Below are positions 21,374 to 32,243 of a stretch of 44,947 bases of DNA, one piece after another. Under the pieces are notes generated by a model. It had not been told where the DNA came from, did no database searches, and saw only the letters and a list, made by a program, of their open reading frames with translations. The position numbers and the translations under genes are program-made. The number at the start of each line of letters is the position of its first letter. The first letter of the stretch is position 1. Source of the stretch: Nemertoderma westbladi (lineage: Eukaryota; Xenacoelomorpha; Nemertodermatida; Nemertodermatidae); NCBI GenBank assembly GCA_032718475.1, contig JAUCBJ010007555.1, positions 1 to 44,947 of the forward strand. Direction: 5' to 3'.

Positions 21374-22609
21374 TGTACGCGCTTTTGAAGACCTTTAGCA
21401 GTTTAACCTGCCAAAATTTATATGTCTTTTGGTTTATAAATAGACTTTAGAAGATGACAAATATTTAATACCAATAAACACAACATTAGCAGAAGCCAGC
21501 CTAGTGCGCGTCCATTCACCCGCTGGATATTCCCGGGAGACTGGATTCTGAGGGCTTAGATTATTATTGCAGTGTAAGCTTACTGTACTGTATTATTCGA
21601 TTGATCATTAATAATTAATTTCTGACTAATATTATTCACTTTCGGGAAATATTAACAGTTCCTTTAGGACGTGGCGCTCTATCTAGGTAAACAGAGATAT
21701 GACTTATACTAATCACAACGGCAAGTCGGTAAGGCTTATGATTCATGTATGAGGCGCATTCTTTAGGAAATGCTTAGTTATCAGTCACAATCATGCACAC
21801 TACCGGTAACACACAATACTGCCCACTAATTTGCCGACCGTCAATGATTTTTATCATATATAAAGAGAACAGCAACGGACCAATGTAGTGCTTATCAAAT
21901 AGCATTAAATTCACTACATACACAATAATATAAGTCGCAATCGCTATATATAACCCGTCTCTCTAACCTGTAGTGTATCAAGAAAATTGGGAAATTTGGG
22001 TTCTTTATAAATGTTCTCCAAATAATATTCAACCAAACAACAGCAAACCATTAAGACGGTAGGTTAAGATATGATATGACAATGTACTGATATGGACCGA
22101 TAACAGTTATACGCTCTATAATCTTAAGCCTACTAATGTTTCTTCTAAAGTCTGAAACGAATTGACTCTAGAGCCGTTGTTCCTGGCCTAGATAGCAATA
22201 ACACAAAGTATCAAGTAAAAACAGTAAGACTGAACACTCTCCTTATGATCGGCCGAAAAGCTACACGTCGACAGGAAAAATCGCTCTGATTGGCTCAAGC
22301 CAAACAAAGAACCATGCGTCCAATGGCTGTTTCCATGTCAGCAACCAGCTGTTAGATGTCGTAATATGAATCATCACGGCTAAGCTGTGAAAGGTATTTG
22401 GTGCATTGCAGGCCCCTTGCCCTACCACGTCCGCCAAAACACGTATATAGCAGAATGACTTTTATGTCCGTTAAAACACCTATAACGGTACCTTGCGGGC
22501 GAGGGGAATATATATACAGTTAGAGAACCTTTTTAGAGTATTCCAGCGCCTGGGGGGAAACTGGATTGCGAAGCAAAGGGGCCAGTTATATCCCACAGAA
22601 ACTTTTACA
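21374..22609 (-). repeat. 5' LTR of the inner BEL/Pao element
   Basis: 1,236 bp and near-identical to 10068-11303. It ends ACTTTTACA, followed by the right GAGAG copy. Confidence 0.93.
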
Positions 22610-22614
22610 GAGAG
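22610..22614. repeat. Target-site duplication GAGAG, right copy
   Basis: The partner of 10063-10067. Coding sequence of the outer BEL element resumes directly after it. Confidence 0.9.
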
Positions 22615-23750
22615 AATGTATTATCTGACACATCATTACGTTCCCAAGCCCGGTAAACCAAACGAAGTTCGGGTAGTGTTTGACGGCTCCGCCCTTTACA
22701 TGGGACAATCCCTGAATTCCGAACTGCTGCCGGGACCCAACTTACTCCAATCTTTGTTGGGAATATTACTACGACTGCGGCAATATTCGATCGTCTTCGC
22801 TTCGGACATCGAAGGCATGTCTCTACAAGTCAAAGCGTTAGCTAGGGATCAAGACAGCCTACGATTTCTGTGGTGGCCTGAAGGAGACCTCAACCGAAAA
22901 CCGGTGGAGTACTGGATGACAATCCAGGCTTTCGGGATTATCTCGAGCCCCTCGAATGCTTGTTCGGTAGTGCGTACCACTGCCGATGACAACCGAGACG
23001 CCTTCTCTAAAGCAGTTATCGACAACATCAAACGGGATATTTACATGGACGACAATTTAAAGTCCCTCCCATCGGTGGAAGAAGCAATAGATGTTGCCAA
23101 GGGAACGGTCGAGTGCTTACGACGAGGTGGATTTCGCCTAACCAAATTCACTAGCAACTCCCGTGAGTTCCTGGAATCGATACCAGTAGAAGACCGAGGT
23201 GCTAAAGACCTGGACCTCATTAAAGACGATCTTCCAGAAACCAAGACTCTTGGATTAAAATGGGACACGGAGAGAGACATTCTATTCTTTCAATTAAAGC
23301 AACGAGATAATCCAGTTAGAACTAAACGGATTTGTCTAAGTATCCTGAGCACTTATTTCGATCCATTGGGATTTATTAGCCCAGCCATATTAGTTACTCG
23401 GAGCTTAGTACAACAAATGTGGCTCGAAAACCACTCGTGGGATGATCCACTCAAGGGAGAACTGCTAAAGAAGTGGATGAAATGGGAAGATTCTCTACCA
23501 TCCATCGAGAACTTTAAGATCTCCCGTTCATATTTTGGTCACATTCTCCCCACGTATTCCTATCAACTCCATGTGTTTGGAGACGCCAGCGATATGGGAA
23601 TAGGTATAGTAGTCTACCTGAGGGTTGAAACTCCGGATGGAATTAAGGTTTCATGGGTCGCCTCTAAGGCCCTAATAAACAACAAACTACGAGTTCCTAG
23701 AGCGGAGTTAAAGGCGGCTCTATACGCTACAGCCATTCCCTGGGACGATT
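22610..23750 (+). pseudogene. BEL/Pao reverse transcriptase and A17/RNase H part, outer element
   Basis: The frame resumes with MYYLTHHYVPKPGKPNEV. RT fingers and palm follow, with VRVVFDGSA, the QAFGI motif and the catalytic YMDD at 23042-23053. A Pao-type A17 region contains LGLKWDTERD, the DPLGFISP motif and FGDASDMGIG (first RNase H-like Asp). It breaks after LKAALYATAI at about 23737, where a deletion joins it out of frame to the NPADIASRG region, removing the end of RNase H. RT is uninterrupted by stops here, so this half has decayed less than gag, but it has no promoter or start of its own: the apparent upstream ORF start lies in the inserted LTR. Confidence 0.9.
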
Positions 23751-24775
23751 AATCCAGCTGACATCGCTTCCAGAGGAGCAACTCCTCTAGAATTGATAGA
23801 TACTCCAGACTGGTTAGGTGGACCCGACTTCCTGAGTAAAGAAGAGGAGGAATGGCCCCCTCATCTCACCACGGCGGAGATTAGACAAGCCAAGGGAGTG
23901 GAAAAAGTCAAACCTAAAACCCAGACGAGTAAATCAAAGTTATTCAAACCCGTGATAGATCTGTCTGTACTACACGCCTCCGGTGACGACGCTGTGGATC
24001 TAAACTCACCCACGGATGTTACAAGAAATACAAGTAAATCCATTATAGAAATCAGGGAAAGTGACTGGAAATCTGGAACACCAGACGTCTCGCAAGGACT
24101 CTCCCCTCTCCTACAAAGAGCAATAGATCATTATAGCTCCTGGAATCGGCTTTGCAAGGCCGTTGTGTATCTGAAAAGATGTTTCCATCATCACTATTCC
24201 AGGACGAAGAAAACTAGTGATACCGCTCCAATAGTATCTGAAAGGGTCCATGCTATTAAAGACCTTCCCACTTATAGAGTGTCTGATAGGTTTCTGACTG
24301 AGAAGATCAGTTACCAAGAACATGATGATACCAATAAGCAGATACTGAGACTCCTGCAATGTTACTAAGATTCCGATAAGTATTTCCTGTTGTTGAGAAA
24401 TCCACAGATGCGCTTAAGGGATCGATTCTCTAGTACAATGATAGATGGGTTAATACGTGTCGGAGGGAGATTAACCAATGCTCCATTGTCCTTTGACACT
24501 AAGTTTCCCATACTCATTAGAAATCTTGAAATACAAATCAAGATGATTGTAGATGTTCACAGTAGGCTTTACCATGCTGGTAGAGAACGAGTTCTTAGCG
24601 AAATTCGAACTCGCTATTATTTCCACAAGCCCCGAAGAGCTCTGAACCAAGTTCTTAGGAACTGTATACCCTGTAGGAAAGCATTTAGTAGGCCTTTAAC
24701 ACAGCGAGAGGCAGAATTACCTTGGGAACGAGTAAGCTGTTATGAACCACCCTTTACTAATACCGGTGTGGATTT
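23751..24775 (+). pseudogene. BEL/Pao integrase N-terminal part, outer element
   Basis: From the NPADIASRG segment through an acidic linker to an H2C2-type zinc domain: VHSRLYHAG (His X4 His) and NCIPC (Cys X2 Cys), about 24555-24680. It then reaches PFTNTGVDL, where the first catalytic Asp of the DDE core begins. A stop at 24366 and a shift near it split the frame. Sequence after about 24775 no longer reads as integrase but as LINE RT, so the core is missing. Confidence 0.85.
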
Positions 24776-24793
24776 ATGTAATTGCGATTGATT

Positions 24794-24798
24794 ATGTT
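24794..24798. repeat. Target-site duplication ATGTT, left copy
   Basis: ATGTT before the TGTAAAAG terminus of the solo LTR; the partner is at 25888-25892. Confidence 0.88.
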
Positions 24799-25887
24799 TG
24801 TAAAAGCTTTTGCGGACATAAAAAGTCATTTTCACGCAATGTGCAAAATACTCTAAAATAGCCCTAAAATTGTTCAACTACGCGTCAGAAAGAAGTTAGA
24901 ACCCAGATGACGAAGTCTGTCAGCTGATTCTCTGTGTATGTGGAGGTTTCTTTGTTCTGGCTTATTCAGCCAATCAGAGCAATCTTTGCTGTCAGGCTAA
25001 CAGAGACCTACCTGAGAAACTCGCGCAATGCATGATGGTTATTATTTTTCTGAGAATTAGATTCAGCTCAGAATTCTGTGCTTCTGTACGGAAGTTTCAG
25101 ACTTTGGCCCAGGAACATCTGATGGCCTTGGTTATAAGAACGTAAATCTATTATCCTATCTTAACTTATTTCATATGACTGAACACATACTGACTGTTCA
25201 CCGCACTGTTTTACTGCTGTTTATATATATTGTATTAATTGTTGTTTATACTAATGGATGTTATATTTGGAGAATACCGATAAATAATTATAAACCCCTC
25301 AATCTTGTTGATTACTGAGGTAAGAGGGAAAAGAGTCTACCGGTAGCAACTGCGACTTAAATTATAGTGGTTTTGTGTGAATTAAATGCTATTTCATAAT
25401 CCCTACGTGTGTCAGTTGCAATTCTCCTTATATATGATCAAATTCAGTGACGGTCGGCAAATTAGTGTAAAGTAGTGTGAAGTCGTGTGAAGTAGTGTGA
25501 AGGTTAATAAAGCATCTCCTAAAGAATGCGCTATTTACGAAACTTTGTGGCCATCTAGTTGTGATTAGTATAAGTCATAACTCTGTTTTTTATACTTAAA
25601 GCGTCACGTCCTAAAGGAACTGTTAATATTTCTCCGAAAGTAAATATAGTTGTCAGAGATTATATAGTAGCGATCAAACGAATAATACAGAGTAGTCTAC
25701 ACTACAATACTTCCTAAGGAACCCGAATCCAATCTCCCACACCGTGGGTCATACGCCGCGCACAGACTGGCTTCGGCAGATGTAACTTCAGTACACCATG
25801 TAATTGGTTAGGGCTAAAGTCGATTCATAAACAAGAGGACAATTAAAATTGGCAGGTTAAACTGCTAAAGGTCTGAAAGCGCGAACA
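24799..25887 (-). repeat. Solo LTR of a BEL/Pao element
   Basis: A 1,089-bp copy related to the 1,236-bp LTRs but clearly diverged, in the same minus orientation as the inner element: TGTAAAAGCTTTT at its left edge and the GCGCGAACA terminus at its right. It is flanked by perfect ATGTT duplications with no internal region, which is what LTR-LTR recombination leaves. It interrupts LINE RT sequence. Confidence 0.9.
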
Positions 25888-25892
25888 ATGTT
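25888..25892. repeat. Target-site duplication ATGTT, right copy
   Basis: The partner of 24794-24798; LINE RT sequence continues after it. Confidence 0.88.
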
Positions 25893-26999
25893 CTACGCAT
25901 GAGATGATACCTTAGACCATCTTAACAAAGATGGGGTGATGGTAACACCCCTTACTGGCACAAGAAGTAGAGGAAATCCGGCAAAGTACCTTACTTATCT
26001 AGACTTTGCTGATGACATAGGGGTACTGGTACTGTCGGAATCACTAGAGGGAGCCCAAAGGCTCCTATGCTCATTGGAGCAGGTTGCTTCTAGTGTTTGT
26101 CTTTTTGTAAAATTCCAAGAAGACCAAAATCATGACAGTCAACCTAGACAGCCCTCACGAAATGTCTGACCATAAGGGGATAAGCTCTAAGGATGGCTTG
26201 CTTGAGCACATGGATGACTTCTGCTACTTGGGATCATGGATCAGAAAGTCAGGTAAGGACCTTCGAATACGTAAGGGGAAGGCATGGGTAGCGTTAATTA
26301 GTCTGTCCAGGATTTGGAAGTCATATAGAATAAAACGGAACCTTAAGGTTCGATTATTCATGGCAGCAGTAGTACCAGTACTCTTATATGGGAGTCGAAG
26401 CTGGGCTCTAACTGATGAGGATACCAAATCTCTGGATAGCACATTCACAAGAATGCTGCGACGGATTCATTGTGTCAAGTACAATGAACACATATCAAAT
26501 CAGACTCTATACAACATTGGAGGTGTTCCATTAATCTCCCCTAGCTTGACACTTGAACGGAACCGCCTCCGCTTTGCAGGACATTGCTTTCGCCATGAGG
26601 ACCAGACAGGGAAAAATCTTGTGCTTTGGCGCCCTCATGGAGCGAATAAGCATGGTGGACATCCCATGACTTTCTTGAGACACATCTTAAAGGACACGGC
26701 CTTGAAGATGTGGGATGATCTAGCAAATGTCATGGGTGATAGGGAGTTGTGGCGGCGCAATTTTGTCAACAACCGGCACAGCATTCTTAAAAATGCAGCT
26801 GCAATGCAGCATGCCGATCCTAGTAGTAGTAGTAGTAGGAGAGTTCCTAATGTTGACTAATATACTGCTGTACACCAGTACCTGATGTCTGTAGGTGATG
26901 GGTTATTGCTGATTGTGTATGTTGTATGTTATTAATATTATACTGCACCGGTACCGACTGTCAAGGAATCATACCTCAGTTTATATATATTAACAGAAT

Positions 27000-27330
27000 C
27001 ATGGTTGCAGTCATTGGGAATTATGAGTTCACACTTGGTCTCATTTGGGGAGAGTCAAAAATCTGAGCGGGCAGCCCTGAAATTCTGAAGATTTGATAGG
27101 ACTGTTCTCCACTCACCTACCGATGTAACATCATCAACATATACTGCTTTAAGCACTGTCTGAAAGTTGTCAAGGGTTGGATGGAGCCCTAGTGCAAAGT
27201 AGAAAACGGTCACCCTGCTGAAACCCTTCCTCTGAATATATTATCTCAGTACCAAAAGGGAGAAATGTTTTGAACTCATAGCATAGTTCAGGGGCCTTCT
27301 CTGATGCCAAGCACTGGTCCCTTCTCTAAA
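27000..27330 (-). pseudogene. Reverse transcriptase fragment with a YVDD motif
   Basis: Read on the minus strand from 27300 down, one frame gives EEGFQQGD (RT motif 4 region). After a +1 shift the next gives YFALGLHPTL, then AVYVDDVTSVG with the catalytic pair near 27120-27135, and LSPNETKCEL. One stop interrupts. It is a short remnant of a different RT lineage from the neighbouring LINEs. Between 26850 and 27000 I see nothing recognisable. Confidence 0.65.
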
Positions 27331-27730
27331 TAATAAATATGGTATTTAAACATGAATTGTTTCCTGACAGTGTGAATTTAACTTTTTCCCGATTCCATTT
27401 CAATAACCTACCAATACAGTGGCGATCATTATCCCACCCATAAGGGAGCGCACATGCTTTAAAAATTAATTGGCAATCTTGACTTAATATAAGGGCTACA
27501 CAGCTGTTGAAATAATTCAATTCGTTGAACATTATAATTAATAAACCATAGCAGTGGTTATAGATTTTTAGAACGATCTATATAGATTTTGTTGAAGAGG
27601 CTGGACATTACTCATACATAATTTTACCTACATACCTTTATGTTGAGAAACTTTAAGTGTCAAGATAATTGGACATGTGGACTTATAATGATGTACTTTT
27701 TTACAATCATTTTTTATTAAAATGTAAGAT
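27331..27730. other. AT-rich stretch upstream of the candidate gene
   Basis: No supported ORF or repeat. It may hold upstream regulatory sequence of the exon at 27786. Confidence 0.5.
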
Positions 27731-27731
27731 T

Positions 27732-27739
27732 TATAAAAA
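27732..27739 (+). promoter_or_regulatory. TATA box of the candidate secreted-protein gene
   Basis: TATAAAAA lies 54 bp before the ATG at 27786, a good distance for a start of transcription near 27762 and a short 5' UTR. The flanks are AT-rich, so chance is possible. Confidence 0.45.
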
Positions 27740-27785
27740 GATTTATATAATTTTCTCATTAAAGAATTTATAATTCTTATACATC

Positions 27786-27911
27786 ATGAATTCGATTTGT
27801 ATAACCGCTGTAATTCTATATTTAACTTTATTAATTCTACCAGTGGCTATGGACTTGGATAATTTAGCATCAATGGATTGTCGATCTGAAGAAGGTTGTG
27901 CGATCTCCATT
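27786..27911 (+). CDS. Exon 1 of a putative secreted Cys-rich protein
   Basis: Forty-two codons from ATG (A at -3) to a perfect donor GTAAGT at 27912. The product starts MNSICITAVILYLTLLILPV, a good signal peptide with an uninterrupted hydrophobic core and a likely cleavage after PVA (about residue 21-22). The mature part is acidic with two Cys (DCRSEEGC). The exon ends in phase 0. The only good downstream partner I found is the phase-0 exon at 37109-37363. Family unknown; a small secreted peptide, inhibitor or hormone are all possible. No homology is claimed. Confidence 0.5.
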
Positions 27912-28084
27912 GTAAGTAAACAACTGAAAACTGAATAAAATGAATAAATTAAAAGAACAACTGAATAAAATCACCTTTAGCATTTATTAGATTGAATTCC
28001 TGTGGCTCCAGACTTCGTTTCGGCTTGAATGTTTTACCATATATATTAAACCCAGTGTGCCAAAATGACACCCTTTTGAATAAG

Positions 28085-28116
28085 TTTTTTTTTTTGAGGG
28101 GGGGGGGGGGGGGGGG
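28085..28116. repeat. T11 then G19 homopolymer
   Basis: T at 28085-28095 and G at 28098-28116, separated by GA. Similar G runs occur at 39396-39409 and 40959-40977. From 28117 to 28672 I see no gene or repeat. Confidence 0.9.
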
Positions 28117-28672
28117 TGTAAGATTTTGTCGCTATTATCAAATTTTGAACATCCATCAGTTTTGTAAATTGATTTTTTGCTTTACAGGGGTTTTTAATTT
28201 GTAACGGTGATGACACTCAGTCATAGTAAAATAAGGAGAAATGTGGAGAGGAAACTTCGCAGAATTACTTTTAGGACTGCGATCTAGTTGATTCGCATTG
28301 TTTATGGCCGTTTGTGACTGTCATGGCTGAGTGTTGGTCTCCGTTTTGTGAAAAGGTTTTACAGTATGTATATGATAACCTAAGGAGAGCATTGGTAGTT
28401 CCGATATTCAATCCTGGGGTGGAATGATTCCAAAATATGGTTAAGTCAATTAAAAGTTGATAAACTAAACGTTTGTTGTAAAATTTGATATTTGTTGTTA
28501 TTCGTTGGATCATAGACGGCAACATATTATTATGATGAAGTAAGCCAGTGAGTTGCCTTGGGGGATAGACAAATGAAGTTTCAGAGAGTTGCAGAGTTTC
28601 TTACAAAGAAATTTATACCGGAGAGGTATTGACTGAAATAATAAGCCATCGCATTGCAGGCAGTCCATCTAG

Positions 28673-29910
28673 CTACTACTACTACTAGGTCGAGCGAACT
28701 CGGACAGTGGATATGAGATCCTTCCAGGCTTCCCGGTTCTCCATAGTTGTCGCAATTTCGTTTCTCCCAAGTTCAGTATCCCTTTCAAGTTGATCTATAT
28801 ATGTTATGGCCGGTCATCCACGACTACGCTTTCCATGAGTTTTGTTGCCAGAAAAGTAGATCTGGTATGACCTCGTCTTTACCTCGCCAGCAGTGCCCAC
28901 TGAATCTTAATCTGCGTTCACGGAGGGTGGTTGATACAGGTGGTATTGTACCATAAAGCTCGGCGTATGTCAAGTGTTGTCTCCAGCTGATTTTTTCTGG
29001 CTGCCCTTAGTAGTCTTGTGTAGCAACCATCAATTCGTTGTTCAGTGATTTAGACAGTGTCCAGGTCTCACCCCTGTATAAAAATACACTTTCCACTGTG
29101 GCTCGAAAGAACCTAGTCTTCAGGTGCCTGGAGAGATCTGATTTCGAGATGGAATCCATTTTTGATAGAGCTACATAAATAAGCCTTTGCTTTCCTAACT
29201 TCTATATCCTTTTTGCTACTCTCTATCCATGATCCAAGGTACTGAAAGTCGTCGACCTTCCTTAGTTGATTATTATCAATGGTTGTTTGTCAAGTTTTCA
29301 TCAACATTAAGTCATTATGTCATGAACTCGGTCTTGGTGGCATTTATATGCAATCCAACCTCCTTAGCAGCCCTCTCCACTTTATTTAGTAGAAGCTGTG
29401 CATCTGCTAGAGTATTAGGGAGCAGGGCGATGTCATCCGCAAAGTCGGTGTCTGTACTGTTGTTGCTGCATATCTACTACTTCTGCGTTCTTGAAGTGTG
29501 AATCCCAGATCTTTACCCTTTGTGGCCGTCCTCATTGCGTAATCCAGCACAATTACAAATAGTAATGGTGCTATTGTGTCACCTTGCAGTACGCCAGCCA
29601 AGATTGAGAAAAATTCAGTTTCACCATCTGGTGTGAGTACCAGCCCTTCTGTGTCACAATATAACAATCCAATGCCAGCAACAATTACTTCTGGTATTCC
29701 ATAAGCTCTTAGGATTTCAAGCATTTTACCTCTATGGATAGAGTCGAATGCCTTCTTGAAGTCCACAAAAGGCATGACTGTGGGGAGATTCTTTGACTTA
29801 ATTCCTTCAATCAGTCTCCGTAGTCAAAGTATCTGAGCTATTGTTGATCTATTTGGTAGAAATCCGTCTTGGCTCTTACGTAGTAGTTTCTCTATGTGAG
29901 GCCTAATCCT
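28673..29910 (-). mobile_element. LINE, 5'-truncated (family 2)
   Basis: On the minus strand it begins inside RT (RIRPHIEKLLRKSQDGF, about 29905-29855), with FVDFKKAFDSIHRGKM and GVLQGDTIAPLLFVIVLDYA (29407-29775). A +1 shift leads to FADDIALL (about 29435-29410). The tail region runs to CGAGTTCGCTCGACCTAG(TAG)n at 28673-28690. It is a pseudogene: one shift and further breaks in the C-terminal part. A 103-bp copy of the same 3' end is at 39577-39679. Confidence 0.85.
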
Positions 29911-30270
29911 ATCATCATCATCCGGCTTTAAATGCCACCAGCGGCTTTAATGTTAAAATGTTCAAACAATAACAGACAGACTAAATGCGCACAGAATATG
30001 GTAAGTTACGGTAATACAGTTTGCATAATTTAATAAACATTAAATGTATATATTAAAAGAATAATCCCCTTAAAGCCAGCAACTAAAATATATACCATTA
30101 TTTAAGACACGCCGATATACCGAAGACTCACAACAATCCCTACCCGCTGCGACTGCACCAGCCGTATTAAATCAAATGCCACAGCCGCCAGCGCCAGCCT
30201 ACTCCGACTCCCGCCCCGCCTAGGCAACATCGGTCTTTTTCACAAGGCTAGAACCAGGGACACACGAGCG

Positions 30271-31182
30271 TCAGTTCTCGCTATAATAATCCATAAGACA
30301 GTGCTGTTTGAGAATGTAGTTAGCGTCTGCGTTGTTCATTGTAGACAAAATGTAAAGTGTATTGAACCAATCTCGGAAGGATAAATCACTAATATAACTA
30401 TTATCTTTACTCAATATCGCCCTTATGTCATATTTATTGCAGGTAATAGCTTCTAAACTGGGGTATCCCATACGAACAGAACCAACATTATAATCCGCCA
30501 ATAGTTGGTCATACAAATACACTAATAAGTGTTTCATTAACAAGTTACTGAAGAAATATTTTATTCTAGGATTATCGCAATTAAAGGCTGAGTAAATTAA
30601 GCGTAGTTGAGCTGCATGAATTCTAGGTGCCTCTTCCTCGAACAGAGAATACAACCTTTCGTTAGAAATATAAGAGCCCATACCTAGGATTGACCGCATC
30701 GCCTTTCGCAATATTATTCCAAGACAGTCAAACATATCTGTTGGGATAGTGGACGCACCATATAAAGCAGATTGAGCACATACAACGTTCCATATCAACT
30801 TAGTTATGTAAAAGGGGACAGAGTCTAGGCCTAGTCCTCGTGTTCTCAGCTTTGATACGTTAACCCAGATTCGTTTTACAAAGTGATCTTTAATGTACGA
30901 CTCGAGACCCGGAAGTGGTAAACCTAGGAATGTGCAGTGATTTGCCTTTTGTATGGCTCTTCCATCTTTTAGGTATACCCTGTCATATTTATCAGTCTGT
31001 TTGCCCCATATTATTTCATTACATTTCAGAGTGCTTGTTATGAACCACGATTTTTTATAGTCCAGTTGCAATTTGTGCTTCTTGAATTTCTTGAGGATTC
31101 CTTGAATGTCGCTCTTCAGGTTTGCGAGGAGTTTGTATGTAGCTGTATTGTTGCTGTATGTGAGCAGTTGTAATTGCTTCAA
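30271..31182 (-). pseudogene. LINE RT thumb and C-terminal region
   Basis: A 303-codon frame with motifs of the region after the RT active site: LQLDYKKSWFIT, a TFLGLPLPG turn, then a helical C-terminal domain with a QSALYG motif. The catalytic Asp pair is not present; the first dozen or so codons are junk from the deletion joint. It ends SEN at 30271. Confidence 0.7.
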
Positions 31183-31299
31183 TTTTATCCTGTATGTACT
31201 TTTCCTGGCTGATGTTGTAGGCCAATTTAAGATTGCCCTTAGCTATCTCAACCTTGTTCATGTTTTCGGTTGTTGGTTGTTCGGTTTTTACTTTGTAGG

Positions 31300-32042
31300 C
31301 TATCTTAAGATCTTCTCTCTTACAAGTAACCTCAGAGTTTTGCCATGGCACATATTGTTTTCGTTTGAGTTTCTGGGGATATGCCTCTTAGCTGATTCCT
31401 TGTGGGCTGTTATTATATTCTGGTATATTGAATCCGTGGACTGGTCTTTATCCATTACCTGAAGTGCTTCAAATCGGTTTTGAACTTCTACTGTGTAAGC
31501 ATCCTTTACTGCATTGTCAGTTCTGAGTTTCTCCCAGTCATAGTTGATTTGCTTGCTTGTCCTGGGTTTGCTGGCTCTCAAACTGAGTCTGATCTCTGCA
31601 GTCACAATTCTGTGGTCCGAGCCAATTAGGTTGAACGAGCTGTATGCATCGCAGTTGATCATGCTGTTTCTCCACTTTTTGTTTATAAGGATGTAATCCA
31701 GTTGTGCTTTGGTTCCATTAGGGTATTGGAAGGTCATAGCTTCCCCTTACTCTTTTCGAATGTATTGTTTGTTGGTATCAATTCACATTCTTCCATTAGA
31801 TCTAAACGTAAGTACCCATTTCTGTTAGAACTGGTGTTATAGGTGTAACCCTTGATGTCTTCTGAGCCAATTTGCGCATTCAGGTCACCAGCAATGATTT
31901 TAGCATTGTGTTTCGGAATGTCCTTTATATTTCCAGTCAGAACTTCATAAAACTTGACTGATTGTTCTGGCTCTGAAGCATTGGTTGGACTGTAGCAACA
32001 TATAACTGTTGTCTTGGGATTCCCATCAAATGTTGCAATCAT
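31300..32042 (-). pseudogene. LINE AP endonuclease, C-terminal half
   Basis: Two abutting frames. The first, 32042-31734, has ICCYSPTN and AGDLNAQIG (catalytic Asp and Asn). The second, 31737-31300, has LDYILI and SDHRIV (catalytic Asp-His). It continues upstream into 32118-32130, where the inserted element splits it from the N-terminal half at 35949-36251. An APE-type nuclease would nick the target DNA for target-primed reverse transcription. Confidence 0.78.
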
Positions 32043-32117
32043 AACCCTGGAATTTATAGATTCGATGTTGTTTAGGGTCTTAAGTGCAAATGGGCTTAGC
32101 AGAATTCCTACTCCACC

Positions 32118-32130
32118 AATTGATGCATTG
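32118..32130. repeat. 13-bp target-site duplication, left copy
   Basis: AATTGATGCATTG, repeated exactly at 35949-35961. Both copies encode the same Asn-Ala-Ser stretch of the family-3 LINE endonuclease, which proves the gap between them is an insertion. Confidence 0.92.
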
Positions 32131-32243
32131 TCATATATTTTTTTTTTTTTGAAAAAATAGCTAACATGATGAACAAAAATTTTTCACAAATTAATTAAAA
32201 CACAATAACATAAGCCTACATCAAATCTATACTAACTTCTATA

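Larger units (their letters stand above)
10068..22609 (-). mobile_element. Inner BEL/Pao element, recent, internally deleted
   Basis: A 12,542-bp element inserted antisense into the outer BEL copy. It has 1,236-bp LTRs (10068-11303 and 21374-22609), ends TG...CA, and GAGAG duplications on both sides. Minus-strand order is 5' LTR, 2.2-kb leader, gag, protease fused to a post-RNase H segment, about 1.6 kb without a gene, a zinc-knuckle ORF, polypurine tract, 3' LTR. RT, RNase H and integrase are missing, so it must have moved using enzymes from another copy or lost them afterwards. Four LTR differences suggest a recent insertion. Confidence 0.92.
4399..24775 (+). mobile_element. Outer BEL/Pao retrotransposon, decayed and interrupted
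   Basis: The gag/protease half (5248-10067) and the RT/integrase half (22610 to about 24775) are one element split by the inner BEL copy (10068-22609). The coding frame resumes exactly when the insertion and one copy of the GAGAG duplication are removed. The 5' end is cut by the gypsy element. The 3' end gives way to a LINE within the integrase, and no LTR of this copy lies in the window. Several stops, frameshifts and at least two internal deletions make it inactive. Confidence 0.88.
24776..26848 (+). mobile_element. LINE, 5'-truncated, split by a solo LTR (family 1)
   Basis: Starts within the RT domain: IAIDYVL (24780-24798) continues across the solo LTR as a decayed frame at 25893. RT motif LDFADDI follows (about 26000), then a frameshift near 26110-26135, and the C-terminal thumb and tail (26132-26860) including LLYGSRSWALTDED and RLRFAGHCFR. 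The 3' end is CATGCCGATCCTAG(TAG)n at 26812-26840. Two other tails of the same family lie at 33451-33868 and 43304-43885. No endonuclease or ORF1 is left. Confidence 0.85.
29911..32130 (-). mobile_element. LINE with AP endonuclease, 3' part (family 3)
   Basis: On the minus strand, in order: the AP-endonuclease C-terminal half in two frames, with AGDLNAQIG (31734-32042), AQLDYILI and GSDHRIV (31300-31737); a linker (31351-31180); a deletion that removes the RT palm near 31160; and the RT thumb and C-terminal region (31182-30271, intact 303-codon frame). About 340 bp of 3' UTR end at a (GAT)4 tail, 29911-29922. The 5' part of the same element is at 35949-36300. Frameshifts at about 31737 and 31330 and the missing catalytic palm make it dead. 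Confidence 0.82.

Noticed and set aside
22493-22609. Apparent ATG-like start of the RT frame with about 38 extra residues
   Set aside because: This part is the inner element's LTR, which happens to be open in frame; the true upstream sequence is before 10067.
28098-28116. G runs (also 39396, 40959) as telomere or G-quadruplex signals
   Set aside because: Plain homopolymers without telomeric spacing; slippage is enough to explain them.
32138-32150. T13 as the poly(A) tail of a minus-strand retroelement
   Set aside because: All coding parts of the insertion read on the plus strand, and no minus-strand gene ends here.
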